From contig JARFIW010001104.1 in assembly GCA_036346225.1 (NCBI GenBank), forward strand, positions 4,490,001-4,554,000: DNA of 64,000 bases, read 5' to 3'. The notes under the pieces are model-generated. The model had not been told where the DNA came from and made no database searches. It worked only from the letters and a program-made list of their open reading frames with translations. The position numbers and the translations under genes are program-made. Source of the DNA: Platerodrilus igneus (taxonomy: Eukaryota > Arthropoda > Insecta > Coleoptera > Lycidae). This document shows, piece after piece, positions 10,126 through 20,525 of this stretch; positions within the stretch are counted from its first letter, which is position 1, and every line of letters begins with the position of its first letter.

Positions 10126-11078
10126 TGATGTTTCAAGTAAAAAATATATCTTTACAAGTGTGCGCTATTTCACTATTAAATATGAATTGTCTTTGGTGGA
10201 CGACAAAATTCTTACTGCATCCTGGCAGCAGTATATCCTGGCATGGCCCTGAACATCTCTGTATAAGATAAAGTACAAAAAAGGAATCTAATAATAACAT
10301 AAAGTTTGTTTGCCTCGGGCTTTTTCGTATTTAAGAAACATTCAATCTGTATAACAAAATAATTAATGCGTTTATTAAACCTATTTTTTACAATCACTAA
10401 GTAAAAACTATTTTATACTATTTTACAGGAGCGTGATGTGTAAATTATTTTAAATAGATTCACATCCTAAACGTTCATCATCAGCATCCCACTTATCACC
10501 TGCTTATAAGTAACCATCTGAAGTATCACTATTATCATGAATCTGTATAATTAGATCTTGAAACTCGTCTGTAAAAGTTTCTTCGTCAACATATTCCTTT
10601 TCAGTTTGCTTAATATACAAACATACTTTACTCCACCCTTTAAATCCAATATATTTTATATGCTCTTCTGCCAACTTCCATACATAATCTATTTTAAAGG
10701 TTACATAATTATATTATATGTAGCGACATGGTTTTTAAATAATGTCCATAGCTTCTATTTAGGGTTTAGTTCTGGATGTTAGGGAAATAAACGCAACATG
10801 GCCATGTTCTGCTATACAGTAGCTAATGATTTACAAACACCTGAAAAATATGTTTATTTGCCTTAATTTTCAAATACATACTGGGTTAATATCGTTACAT
10901 TTAAAGAAGATATTTCGTTCTAAATTGCTAATAACTTTTCCAGCAGCGACTTTGTATAATAATATACCTCAATGCGGCATTCTGTCGTCCTTAACTATGA
11001 ATCACCTCCCTCATATCACTTTAAAAAATATTAAAATTAATCAACCCTTACACGAGCGTTCTTTTCAAGTACATACAT
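10126..11078. other. Spacer; no supported gene
   Basis: AT-rich. On the minus strand, about 10600-10440 reads as an acidic peptide (DEFQDLIIQIHDNSDTSDGY) interrupted by a stop, which could be the worn N-terminus of a transposase, but nothing diagnostic remains. No other structure is recognised. Confidence 0.35.
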
Positions 11079-11451
11079 CACCATCATCATCATCATCATT
11101 AGGTCTTCAGTCCTGGAACTGGCTAGACGCGTACTCTCATTGTTTCCTATTCTCAGCTAACCTACTCATTTCCTTGAAATTTCCACATTCTGCATCTTTC
11201 ACTATCTGCGTGCATTAGTCTTATCTAGGCATACCTCTACCTCCTTTTTTCCCATCTCTGCTTGTAATATACCCCGCACTATTCCCCAAAAATGCTTTAG
11301 AACATATCCGGCCCTTCTATTCCTCCTATTTGTTTTTGTTTTCCACATGTGCTTTCTTTTCCCTTGTTTATATGTTTGTTGTTTTAGAACATAGCCGCCG
11401 CTCTTTCTTGCTAGATGCAGTTTGGTTCTCCTTCTATTGTTTTACAAATAT
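11079..11451 (-). mobile_element. RTE-A copy 2, 3' terminal part with (ATG)n end
   Basis: Minus-strand RTE-A tail: the end of the 3' UTR (ttgtaaaacaatag, then ctgcatct), the second RT thumb and C-terminal segment, and the ggactgaagacctaatga end that runs into an (ATG)n microsatellite (plus-strand catcatcatcat near 11085-11100). A short tandem repeat at the 3' end is typical of the RTE clade. It is the other half of the copy at 16293-17489, separated by the insert at 11452-16292. Confidence 0.75.
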
Positions 11452-13667
11452 ATATTACTCATATTTAGACCAGGGTAGAAAATTAAATAATCACATCAAA
11501 TAATTTTAATCACCGTGTATAATGAATATTATTAGATAATACGCGTTATTAAAACCATGAAGCTGTAAATATAATTCAGTAAAAATAAGAAATTTAAATC
11601 ATGTACAAGACGCTTTATATCAAAAAAACAGTATTAAAAAGCTCTGCGTGTAATTTATTTATTCCTAATAAAGAAACAAAGGAAAATTACGTGCAAAATT
11701 TATATTAATTTCAAGTAACCGGTATTAAACAAAACGTACAGATAATAATTGAATATTTAATTAGGATTCACTAAAAATTAAAGGGTATTATTTTTAATTG
11801 AAGTTAATTGAATCGTTAGTAACAGATAATATCTATAGAAACTTGTAAAAACCCAATAAAATAAAGCTCTGAGAATTAATAGTATGTTTGAACACACCTG
11901 CGTATTTTAAAAGGCAATTTCAGTTTAATTTGTTTAGATAAACATGTCATTCTAAGGATATTGGAAACGGCCAGATGCTTTAGCACGAAATACAAAACAG
12001 GGTTTATTTAAAAAGCTCATTCTGCGTAAATTTTGTAGATAATTAATAGTTTCAGAGAATGTTGGAGAAACCGACATTTAATATTCACGGGAAGACTAGA
12101 TACGGGGTTATTTAACCCAGATAACAGTCCACATGGACTGAAATAATCGATAATAAAGAATATCAATTTGCACCAATACGAACAGGTTAGAAAAGGAAAG
12201 AGAAAATGCGTCAAGCAAAGACACATATAGTAAAAGGCGGGATTTAAGCAACGTCACGAGGGTCACAATTGGTTGAAAATAGGATGCAAATATCAGAGGT
12301 AGAAACAACGATTTCTGTATAAAAGTCAATTTGTTATTTCCAGACGTTGCGTGCCGTGTGGAAATTTTCTGAGATTTTCAACTGGCGCGAGTGCAAAATT
12401 CGTAAAAACCGACGCACGAGCGACGGAATGGGAACATAGCAGGCGAAATTCTTTAGAATTACCCGTTTTGAGGACAAAAGCGACGTGCCGGCTATCCGCT
12501 ATATATACCGGTGGTAATATGAATTTCGCTCTCTGAGACTTTTGACTATTCGATGCGTTAAAAGCTCTCTTACATCCGCGACTTGATTCAAGATGTTAAA
12601 CAGTGCATTTTAGTTTGATAAAATAATTTAAAGTTTGCTCGTATATTTTGGTGATTTAAAACAGTTATTTACGTGCTAATATGAATGTACTTGAGTGCAC
12701 TTAGATACAAGGTAATAAAATTTAGTATCACTGTACTAATTAGTCAAAATTTACAACAACAAATGAATACCCATTAGTAGGCAGTTTTGGCGTATATTGG
12801 TGAAAGAAGTATGAATTTCTTTGCTATTTTGCGGAGGTGAATAATTAAATGGTTCATAAATGTGTCTGGATCCACAAACAAGGGTCAGATATACACAGAT
12901 GAGTTCCGGAAAAGCCCAGAAACAACTTTAAATAAATGGTGATGGAGAAAATTTGAAAAGCGTTGAGAATCAGAAGCTGTAAATATAACCCAGTTGGAAT
13001 GGTGTGATTAACAAAAGGGACGATGTACCTTGAAGCTACGAGTGCAGTAACCTTCAGGTAATTTATACTATTTTGTTTGACATTTTGGTGTGTTGAATGA
13101 CTTTATAATTGATTTACTTTAAATGGACATTAGTGAGATTATACTAACCATACAATTTTAATTTTAAGATGAAATTTGCTTGTTTAAGTAGAAAGGGGTA
13201 TTTAGTATTGATGTTCGGGATTATGATGAAAATTTGGGTATGTCTTTGAGCTCAATTAGACGAACCTGGTTAATTAACGTAAAGGGGTGGTAGATGCTCC
13301 CTTTTTACTCAGACTCCGGTCTGCATATATTGTTATATTAATTAGTAGGCATCCAACAAGGACTTTAATTCTGGATGCACATTAAAATGATAATAAAATT
13401 AATCTTGAAATTCTTTTTAAAAACTGAATTTTATGCTAAAACTTTAGTTGAAATTTTAATGTATTCTGAATATTGATGTAAATAGAGTTAACGTCGATGT
13501 TTGTGGTAGGAATGTGTTGTTTTTTTTATGAATGAGGAGGTTTATAAAATTAGGTGAGCAGCCGAGGCGAAAAGAGGATCACAGCAGTTTATGACGCCCA
13601 ATCGGGGGGGACTAGAATTTTTTTGTTGAAAGGACCCAGTTCCCGTAATCACAGGAGAATATCACAG

Positions 13668-13715
<48 letters not shown>
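11452..13715 (+). repeat. 2.2-kb direct repeat, unit 1 (LTR-like, uncertain)
   Basis: Starts at tatatattactcatatttag and matches unit 2 (13716-15930) along nearly its whole length. A promoter-like core is present near 12495-12545 (ctatatatacc, then a ctctctgagac stretch), with a possible splice donor at caggtaattt near 13055. It ends with gaggatcacagca, then tgacgcccaatcgggg, which looks like a worn primer-binding site of a Gypsy-type retrotransposon (TGGCGCCCAACGTGGGG). If these are LTRs, the internal protein-coding part is gone. No coding frame is supported. Confidence 0.5.
13670..13711. repeat. (TA)n microsatellite
   Basis: About 40 bp of alternating TA directly follows atcacagcaa and separates the two 2.2-kb repeat units. 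The same gatcacagcaa-(TA)n junction recurs twice near 16050-16150. Confidence 0.95.
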
Positions 13716-13719
<4 letters not shown>

Positions 13720-15930
13720 TACTCAAATTTAGACCAGGGTAGAAGATTAATTAATCACATCAAATAATTTTAATCACCTTGTATAAGGAATTTTATTAGA
13801 TAATACGCGTTATTAAAACCGTGAAGCATAAAAATTCATTCGTTTCATTAAAAATAAGGGATTTAAATTATTTACAAGACGCTTTCTATAAAAAGAAGCA
13901 GAATTAAAAGGCTCAACGTGTATTTAATTTAATTGTTCAAAGAATCAACTAAAAATTATGTGCGAAATTTATATTAATGAATTCAGTTTTCAAGTAATGG
14001 GTATTAAACAAAATGTACAAATAATAATTTAATATTTAATTAGGATTCACTAAAAATTAAAGGGTAGAAGTCAACGCCATTCATTATTATTTTAATTGGA
14101 GTTAATTGAACCATCAGTAACATATAATATGTATAAAAGCTGGTAAAAACCCAATAATATTCAAATCCTAGAAGTGTTATTTAAAATGTTACGATTGAAC
14201 ACACCTGCGTATTTTTAAAAGTCAATTTCAGTTTAATTTGTTTAGATAAACATGTAGATTCTACGGATATTGGAAATGGTCGGATGCTTTAGCACGAAAT
14301 ACAAAACAGCGTTTATTTAAAAGTCACGTTCTGCTTAAATTCTGCAGATAACAGATGGTTACAGAGAATATTGGAGAAACCGTCGCTTAATATTCACGGG
14401 AAATGCTAATAAAGTGGGTTATTTAACAGTCCCGTGGATTGTACACAGCCGATAGTAAAAAGTATCGATTTGCACCACTAAGGCCAAGTTAGAAAAGGAA
14501 AGAGAAAATGCGTCAAGCAGAGACGCTAATAATTAAAGGCGTGGGTTGAGCAGCGTCACGAGAGCTACGATTGGTTGTAATCAGATGCAGATATGAGAGG
14601 TGTAAATGTAATGATTTCGATACAAAATTAATTAGTTATTCTCGGACGTGGTTGCGTGCCGTGTGGAAAATTTCTGAGATTTAACTGGCGCGAGTGCAAA
14701 TTTAATAAGAATCGCTGTGCCCGACTGTCGAAAGGGAACATAGTATGCGAAATTCTGGAAATTGTCCGTTTGCGGGACAAAACCGACGAACAGGCTAGCC
14801 ATTATATAAACCCGGACTTTAAACAGTTTAGCTCTCTTAGATTTTCGATTTTGATTCAATACTTTAAACAGTTTGCTCGTATATTTTGGTGATTATTGAA
14901 TACTTTAAAACAGTTTGCTCTTTACGTGCTACGATGAAAGTTATTTAGTGCATTTAGAAAAGAAGATACAAGGTAATAAAGTCTAGTTATATTTACGAGT
15001 ATTACTGTACCAACTATCGAAATTGTAACGATAAATGAATAAACAAAAGTAGGCAGTTTTGGGTATAGCGTGAAAGAAGTATGAATTTCTTTGCTATTTT
15101 TCCGGGGTCTTAATAATCAAATGTTATTTGTAATCGTGAGTGGATCCACAAAACAAGTTCAGATATACATAGATAAGTTCCTGAAAAGCCCTGAAACAAT
15201 TTTAGATGAATGGTGGTGTAAAGAAAATTTTTAAAAGCGACCAGTAATCAGAGGACCTAGACATAACCCAGTTGGAATGGTGTGATTAACAAAGGACGAT
15301 GTACATTGGAGCCACGAGTGCATTAACCTTCAGGTAACTTATGCTTTGTTGTTCGATTTTTGATGTTTTGGTGTGTGTTGAATAACTTCATAATTTGTTT
15401 ACTTAAAATGGACAGTAGTGAATTTGTACAAACAACAAAATTTTAATTTTAAGGTAAAATTTTCTTGTTTAAGTAGAAAGGAGTATTTAGTATTTATGTT
15501 CTTGATTATAATGAAAATTTGGGTCTGTCTTTAAGCTCAATTAGACGAACCTGTTTAATTAACGTAAAGGGGTGGAAGATGCTCCCTCTTATTCAGACTC
15601 AGGTCTGCAAATATTGTTAAATTAATTAGTAGGCATCCTACAAGGACTTTAATTCTGGATGCAAATTAAAAGGATGACAAATTTGATCTTGAAATTTTAT
15701 GATACTGAAATTTATGCTACAATTTAATTTTGAAATTTTAATGTATTATAAATATTGATGTAAATAGAGTTAACGTTGATGTTTGTGGTAGGAATGTGTC
15801 TGTTTTTTTATGAATGAGGATGAAAGTTTTAACTAGGTGAGCAGCCGAGGCGGAAAGAGTAAATAGGCGATTATCAGAAGAGGATCACAGCAAATCGTAG
15901 CGCCCAAAAGTGAGGCTCGAGTTCAAAATA
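13716..15930 (+). repeat. 2.2-kb direct repeat, unit 2 (LTR-like, uncertain)
   Basis: Second copy of the block at 11452-13715. Shared landmarks, in order: atttagaccagggtagaag, the acgcgttattaaaacc block, the tgcgtgccgtgtggaaa segment (14654), a TATA-like attatataaac (14800), gttaacgt(t/c)gatgtttgtgg, and the terminal gaggatcacagcaaatcg followed by agcgcccaaaagtgaggctc (15903). Differences are scattered substitutions and small indels, so the duplication is not recent. No coding capacity is evident. Confidence 0.55.
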
Positions 15931-16012
15931 AAATTTTTGTGATTTTATTCCAGGAAACTGGCGAGGCTTTTTGTACGTGTCACAGCAGATAATGACGGCC
16001 CAACGCTGGGGC

Positions 16013-16056
16013 TCAATTCGAAAACCTTAGTTCCCGAATAGTGGTGAGGATCACAG

Positions 16057-16098
<42 letters not shown>

Positions 16099-16143
16099 CT
16101 GTGATCAATTCAAATAGTTCCCGAATAGTGGTGAGGATCACAG

Positions 16144-16185
<42 letters not shown>

Positions 16186-16233
16186 CTGTGATCCTCACCA
16201 CTATTCGGGAACTAGTTTTCGAATTGAGCCGTC

Positions 16234-16292
<59 letters not shown>
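16013..16292. repeat. Clustered palindromes with (TA)n tracts
   Basis: A roughly 45-bp arm (agttcccgaatagtgg and tgaggatcacagca) occurs directly at 16028-16058 and 16116-16145 and inverted at 16184-16214. The arms are joined by TA tracts of about 38-58 bp at 16058-16097, 16145-16183 and 16236-16292. The 16107-16226 stretch folds into one long hairpin. Another degenerate primer-binding-site-like motif (tgacggcccaacgctgggg) lies just upstream at about 15993. This is the 3' limit of the insert in the inverted RTE-A copy. Confidence 0.85.
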
Positions 16293-16293
<1 letters not shown>

Positions 16294-17489
16294 CTATTTC
16301 CCCAAATTCAATGGTATGTGAAGGGGGTGAAGTAGCCTGCGACTACCAATATCCCCCAACAGTCAAACATTTAACGAATTAATAATTTTCCAATATATCC
16401 TTTTGAACAAGGTTTATCGTCTTGAAACAGGTTGAACACGTACTTGCACTTATTTTTATTTTGAGCCAGCCTAGACAGTTTCCTGAATTTTCCACAGCCT
16501 AGATACAGCTCGGTTCCTCTTCTATTGTTTTCTAATTATATGTCTTATTTTACCGAGACTCTGTATTATGTGAAGAGGGTTAAGCAGTCCGTGGCTGTCA
16601 AGATTCCCCAACACTTAAACATTTACCGAATTAATAGTTTTTCCGTAAATGCTTTCGCACAATCAACATTAGTTGAGAATATTGCCAAACCCTTACCTGT
16701 AGTTTCTTACAATAATTATCAGGTTTAAGTACAATTCTTTTTTTTCGTTATTAGGTTTTCCCTCTTGGAACTGGTTGTGTACCTTTATTGATTTCTATTC
16801 TTAACTAATTTACGCATATCCCTGAAATTCCCACAGCCTGCATCTTTAATTATCTGTGTACAATAGTCTAACCTAGGTCTACCTCTACCTTTCTTTTTTT
16901 CCTATCTCTGCTTCTAATATTTTCCGCACTATTCTCTCATGCCTTAGTTTGTGGCCTATCATCCTATCTCTCATATTTTTTAATGTTTTCCGCATATTAC
17001 TTTCTTCCCCTACTATTTCTAGCACCTCTTTGTTCTTAACTTTGTCTGTTCATAATAACTTTATCATACATCTGTAGCACCACATTTCAAAGGCTTCTAT
17101 CTGTTTCCTGTGCGCTTCTCCTACTGTCTAAGCTTCACAGCCGTACAGTGCTGTGCTCCACACATATGTTATAAGCAATCCTTCCTTGTTTTTATGTTTG
17201 TTGTCTTTGAACACAGCAATTGCTTTTTCTTGTTAAATTTAGCACGACCTTGTGCTAATCTTTGTTTTATATCTTTTGCGCTCTTGCCATCTCGCGTTAT
17301 TTGGTAGGAGAAATCCTTAACCTCTAGTAAGTTCTTGTTACCTATTTGTATTCTTGTTTATGATTTATTTTCTCCTCCTTTGCATACTAGTATTTTTATT
17401 TCCCCTTTTCTATTGTTTCCTCCATTATCACCCTCAGAGCTAAAATAGTCTCCGGTGTTCCCTTGTTTCGCCTAAACCCAAATTAATCT
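16293..17489 (-). mobile_element. RTE-A copy 2, RT and 3' UTR part
   Basis: Minus-strand RTE-A remnant. From right to left it carries RT fingers (LALRVIMEE-like at about 17450-17400), a deletion removing the palm, then thumb and C-terminus (NRNQ), the 3' UTR (about 16760-16520) and a second C-terminus plus UTR unit down to aatagggtatata at 16293. The continuation (tataattgtaaaac) is found at 11451, so a 4.84-kb block sits inside this copy. Truncated at its 5' side near 17489. Confidence 0.75.
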
Positions 17490-18162
17490 TGCAACGGCCA
17501 TGGCCGTCTGAATAAAAATAGCTTATAATTGTTTTGGTGCTAAATCTGGCACCATTAGCGAAAATTGCAAATTTGTGCAATGATTAAATCGCAGTCTTAA
17601 TGAATGCTTCTTATAACAATGCAAAGAGGGCACCCTCGGTACTTGCGTGAAACGATACCTTTTGTTTTGTACAAATCGGAGGACATTTTTGTTCCGGCCA
17701 ACATCTGATACATATGTGATTAAAAACAGAAATCTAAAGTCATCCTAGTTTTGGCGACTCAATGCGAGGAACGACCAACTTAATTTAAAAGGTAAATTGA
17801 TACATTTAATATAGAAGATACTATTTGTTAAAAGTTTATTTAAATGATTATGAAATAATATTCATCTAAAGGATTGCCCACTTCACATGGCGGTAGCCGA
17901 AGATTGATAAAATACATTTACGCATCACTAATAATAAATAGTGTTTTTAGGACTAACACGCTTGAGGTTTGTTTGATTCTTCTTCGTTGCTCTATTAATT
18001 ACAACTTTAATTCAACTCATTCAACTTCAAGTTTAACCTTTGTACAACGAAACACATTATGGGACCAGCGCAACCAAAGGGCAATTGCTGAAAGCTGTTT
18101 GTTGAACCTCGATGTATTATGCACGAATTGTTAATCAGTACAACAGCCTTAAAACACCTATG
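17490..18162. other. Spacer and probable 5' part of the Penelope-like element
   Basis: Between the RTE-A end and the first recognisable RT codons. Probably contains the leader and N-terminal part of the Penelope-like element that follows (a peptide TLWDQRNQRAIAESCLLNL lies near 18056-18110), but the frames are too broken to place a start. Confidence 0.35.
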
Positions 18163-19060
18163 AGCAAACAAGAAAATTGTTATACTCCCTGCAGACAAAG
18201 GTAATGCGACTGTAATTCTAAACCGTACAGAATACAAAGAAAAGATTAAACAATTATTACAAGACGATTCCTACACTCCTATAACAAAAGATCCCACTTT
18301 AAAGCTTGAACTGAAAATTTCAGCACTTATTAAATCCTCTAATATTCCCAAAACTATCCAAAAACGCATAATACCTCCCGAATCTAAACCACCTCGCTTG
18401 TACGGCCTTTCTAAGGTCCATAAACCTGATGTCCCTCTTGGTCCGATAGTTAGCACAATTGACTCGCCAACCTACCATCTGGCAAAATACTTAGCAAATT
18501 TCTTAAAACCTTATTCCGGTAACACCCTTACTAATGTTTTAAATTACACTCATTCCATAGAACTAATTGCAAATATTGAGCTAGACCCTAACGATATATT
18601 AGTCAGTTTTGACGTAACATCCCTATTTACAAACGTACCTGTCATAGACACTGTCTCCATTATTAAACAACTCCTCTCTCAAGAAAACGAATTTGAGTAC
18701 CTAGCCACGCTCATTCAAAAATGCTTAACTTCCACCTATTTTGTCTTTGACAGACAATTTTACAAACAAACTTAGGGCGTACCAATGGGCTCACCTCTAT
18801 CCCCTATTGTGGCCAATATATTCATAGAGTCTTTGGAATCCATGGTTTTAGAATTCACAGACCTTAAACCACTGGCCCCATGGACATCAAACATTCAATA
18901 ATTTTCTAAATCACATAAACAATCAACATAAAGATATTAAGTTCGCTATAGAAATTGAAAAGAACGGAACTCTGTCATACCTCGACGTTCTGGTGGAGCG
19001 CCAACCTAACGGACGACTAGGTCATTCCGTATATTGAAAACCCACACACACACAGACAGA
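18163..19060 (+). pseudogene. Penelope-like RT without YVDD box
   Basis: Family motifs in order: ILPADKGNATVIL (about 18178), YGLSKVHKPDVPLGPIVS (18398-18450), VSFDVTSLFTNVP (18604-18640), then a TAG at 18773-18775 inside the GVPMGSPLSPIVANIF block. After DLKP the sequence jumps at about 18872 to WPHGHQTF-like codons and the YLDVLVERQPNG segment, so the YVDD catalytic stretch has been cleanly deleted. A TGA replaces a codon in the VYRKPTHT motif near 19036. Catalysis is impossible without YVDD. Confidence 0.8.
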
Positions 19061-19436
19061 TACCTACAGCGTCGTCACATCATCATCTCTCACAAAAATC
19101 ATCGGTAATCAATTCTCTAGTCCATCGTGCAATTAAGATTTTACAACTTAACACTTATCTAATGAACTGACCCATCTTAAAACTAGTCTTATAAAAAACG
19201 GCTATCAAAACTCAGATATCGGCAGAGTAATAAACCGGCATCTGCATCCTACATGAACCCCCCAACCACGCTTTAATCCCGATACACGATCTTTAGCAAT
19301 CCTTTCATATATACTCCAAGGAACAGACCAAATTGGCAAAATTCTACGTAAACACAACATAAAAGCAATTTATAAACCCACTAATAAAATTTCACAAATA
19401 TTACCAACCCCAAAAGATTCCGAAAATAGTATTAAG

Positions 19437-19778
19437 GCACCAGGCGTATATAGTATACCTTGCAGATGCGGTTTAGTATTCATAGGAGAAACAGGATGGT
19501 CAGTATAGACTAGACTAAACGAGCACAAGCGATGCTTAAGAACAAGCCAGTACAATCGCTCAGCGGTGGCCGAACACCAACATGAAACAGAACATACCAT
19601 TAACTTTGTCAAGGTGAAACTAATTGCCAGAATTCCATTTTTCTACAATAGAAAAATTAGGGAATCCATAGAAATCAACAAAAACTCTAATAATCTAAAC
19701 AAAGACGATGGCTATTACTTTGCACCCATTTGGAAAACAAGCCTATGTTCACAACAGCGGAACCGTGACGTTCACTGA
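19437..19778 (+). pseudogene. GIY-YIG endonuclease domain of Penelope-like element 1
   Basis: The frame reads GVYSIPCRCGLVFIGETG, in which GVY and FIG are the paired GIY and YIG motifs. A premature TAG follows at about 19506. The frame then continues RLNEHKRCL (conserved Arg), AEHQHETEHTINF and the C-terminal basic region, with KIRESIEINK resembling the conserved KIREAIEI block that carries the catalytic Glu. This nuclease cuts target DNA in Penelope retroelements. One stop codon is the only obvious lesion. Confidence 0.75.
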
Positions 19779-20112
19779 TCCGCTACGACACTCTCTCTAT
19801 TCATGATCACTCATGCATCAAGTTCTCGCCCTATATAAACCACCACTTTTGCTACTTTCACTAGTTACTTCACCACAAGACACCTTTTGGTTTTGAATGG
19901 GCTAGTGAGTCTGCTAGTTCAGGAGTAACTCTTCTCTTTACAGTTTAACTTATCTACTTAATATTATCATTCTTATCTTTATTATTTTGTATTTTATTAC
20001 TTATTTTCTTTTCTTGTACTGATGAAGCCCCTTACAAAAGTGGGCGAAACGTGACCTTAATTTATGACACGGTCCGAACCCGGAACCATAAATATTTATA
20101 ATGTCAAACTTA

Positions 20113-20525
20113 TTGTTCGAAAATTTTCACATCTATCCGCACCTCTCTTTTTTGGTAGAGTGACGTTTGAAATCTTTGGGTAACTCCCCTGTCCCATACA
20201 TATAGCTTATAAGTTAAAAGAGACGTTCTGTTACTGCTCGTCCAACGGCTTTTAGAGTCTCTGCTTGTACCTTATCGGTACCCGACGCCTTACCATTTTT
20301 CGGGCCCTTTAATGCTAATTCAGACTCGTCTCTAAGTATAGAATATCTCAAATCATCCTTTTCTATGTCTAGTTCCTGTTCTATTGCTGTTAGTTCGTCT
20401 CCTGCATATAGGTTTCCCATATATTCCTGCCATCTAACCACTTTCTCTACCTTTTCTATAATAATGTTTTCTTTCGCGTACCTTATATTTTCGCTATACG
20501 GTTTTATATTCTTACAACAATTACA
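20113..20525 (-). mobile_element. RTE-A copy 3, RT fingers fragment
   Basis: On the minus strand: NIRYAKENIIIEKVEKVVRW, YMGNLYAGDELTAIEQEL, LALKGPKNGKASGTDKVQAE, AVGRAVTERLF and on to PKDFKR. This matches 7004-7252. Both ends are truncated; the right-hand limit is near 20525 and the left abuts the Penelope tail. Confidence 0.75.

Larger units (their letters stand above)
18163..20112 (+). mobile_element. Penelope-like element 1 (degraded)
   Basis: Order of parts: RT fingers (18163 onward), palm motifs, GIY-YIG endonuclease (19437-19778), then a tail with tgatgaagccccttac and the gggcgaaacgtgac sequence near 20023-20055. That tail is the typical GATGAAG...CGAAACGT end of Penelope-like retroelements. 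The element abuts an inverted RTE-A fragment at about 20113. Stops and a deletion in the RT make it inactive. Confidence 0.85.

Noticed and set aside
12351..14892. Paired frames MPCGNFLRF and MPCGKFLRF as a conserved small gene
   Set aside because: They match only because they lie in the two copies of the 2.2-kb repeat; one is shifted early and codon-level conservation is not better than that of the surrounding DNA.
13669..16292. CRISPR-like array from the regularly repeated arms
   Set aside because: The repeats are few, joined by TA tracts and partly inverted; no spacers, and the DNA is eukaryotic.
16013..16382. Frames with long IYIYIYIY runs on both strands
   Set aside because: Translations of TA microsatellites.
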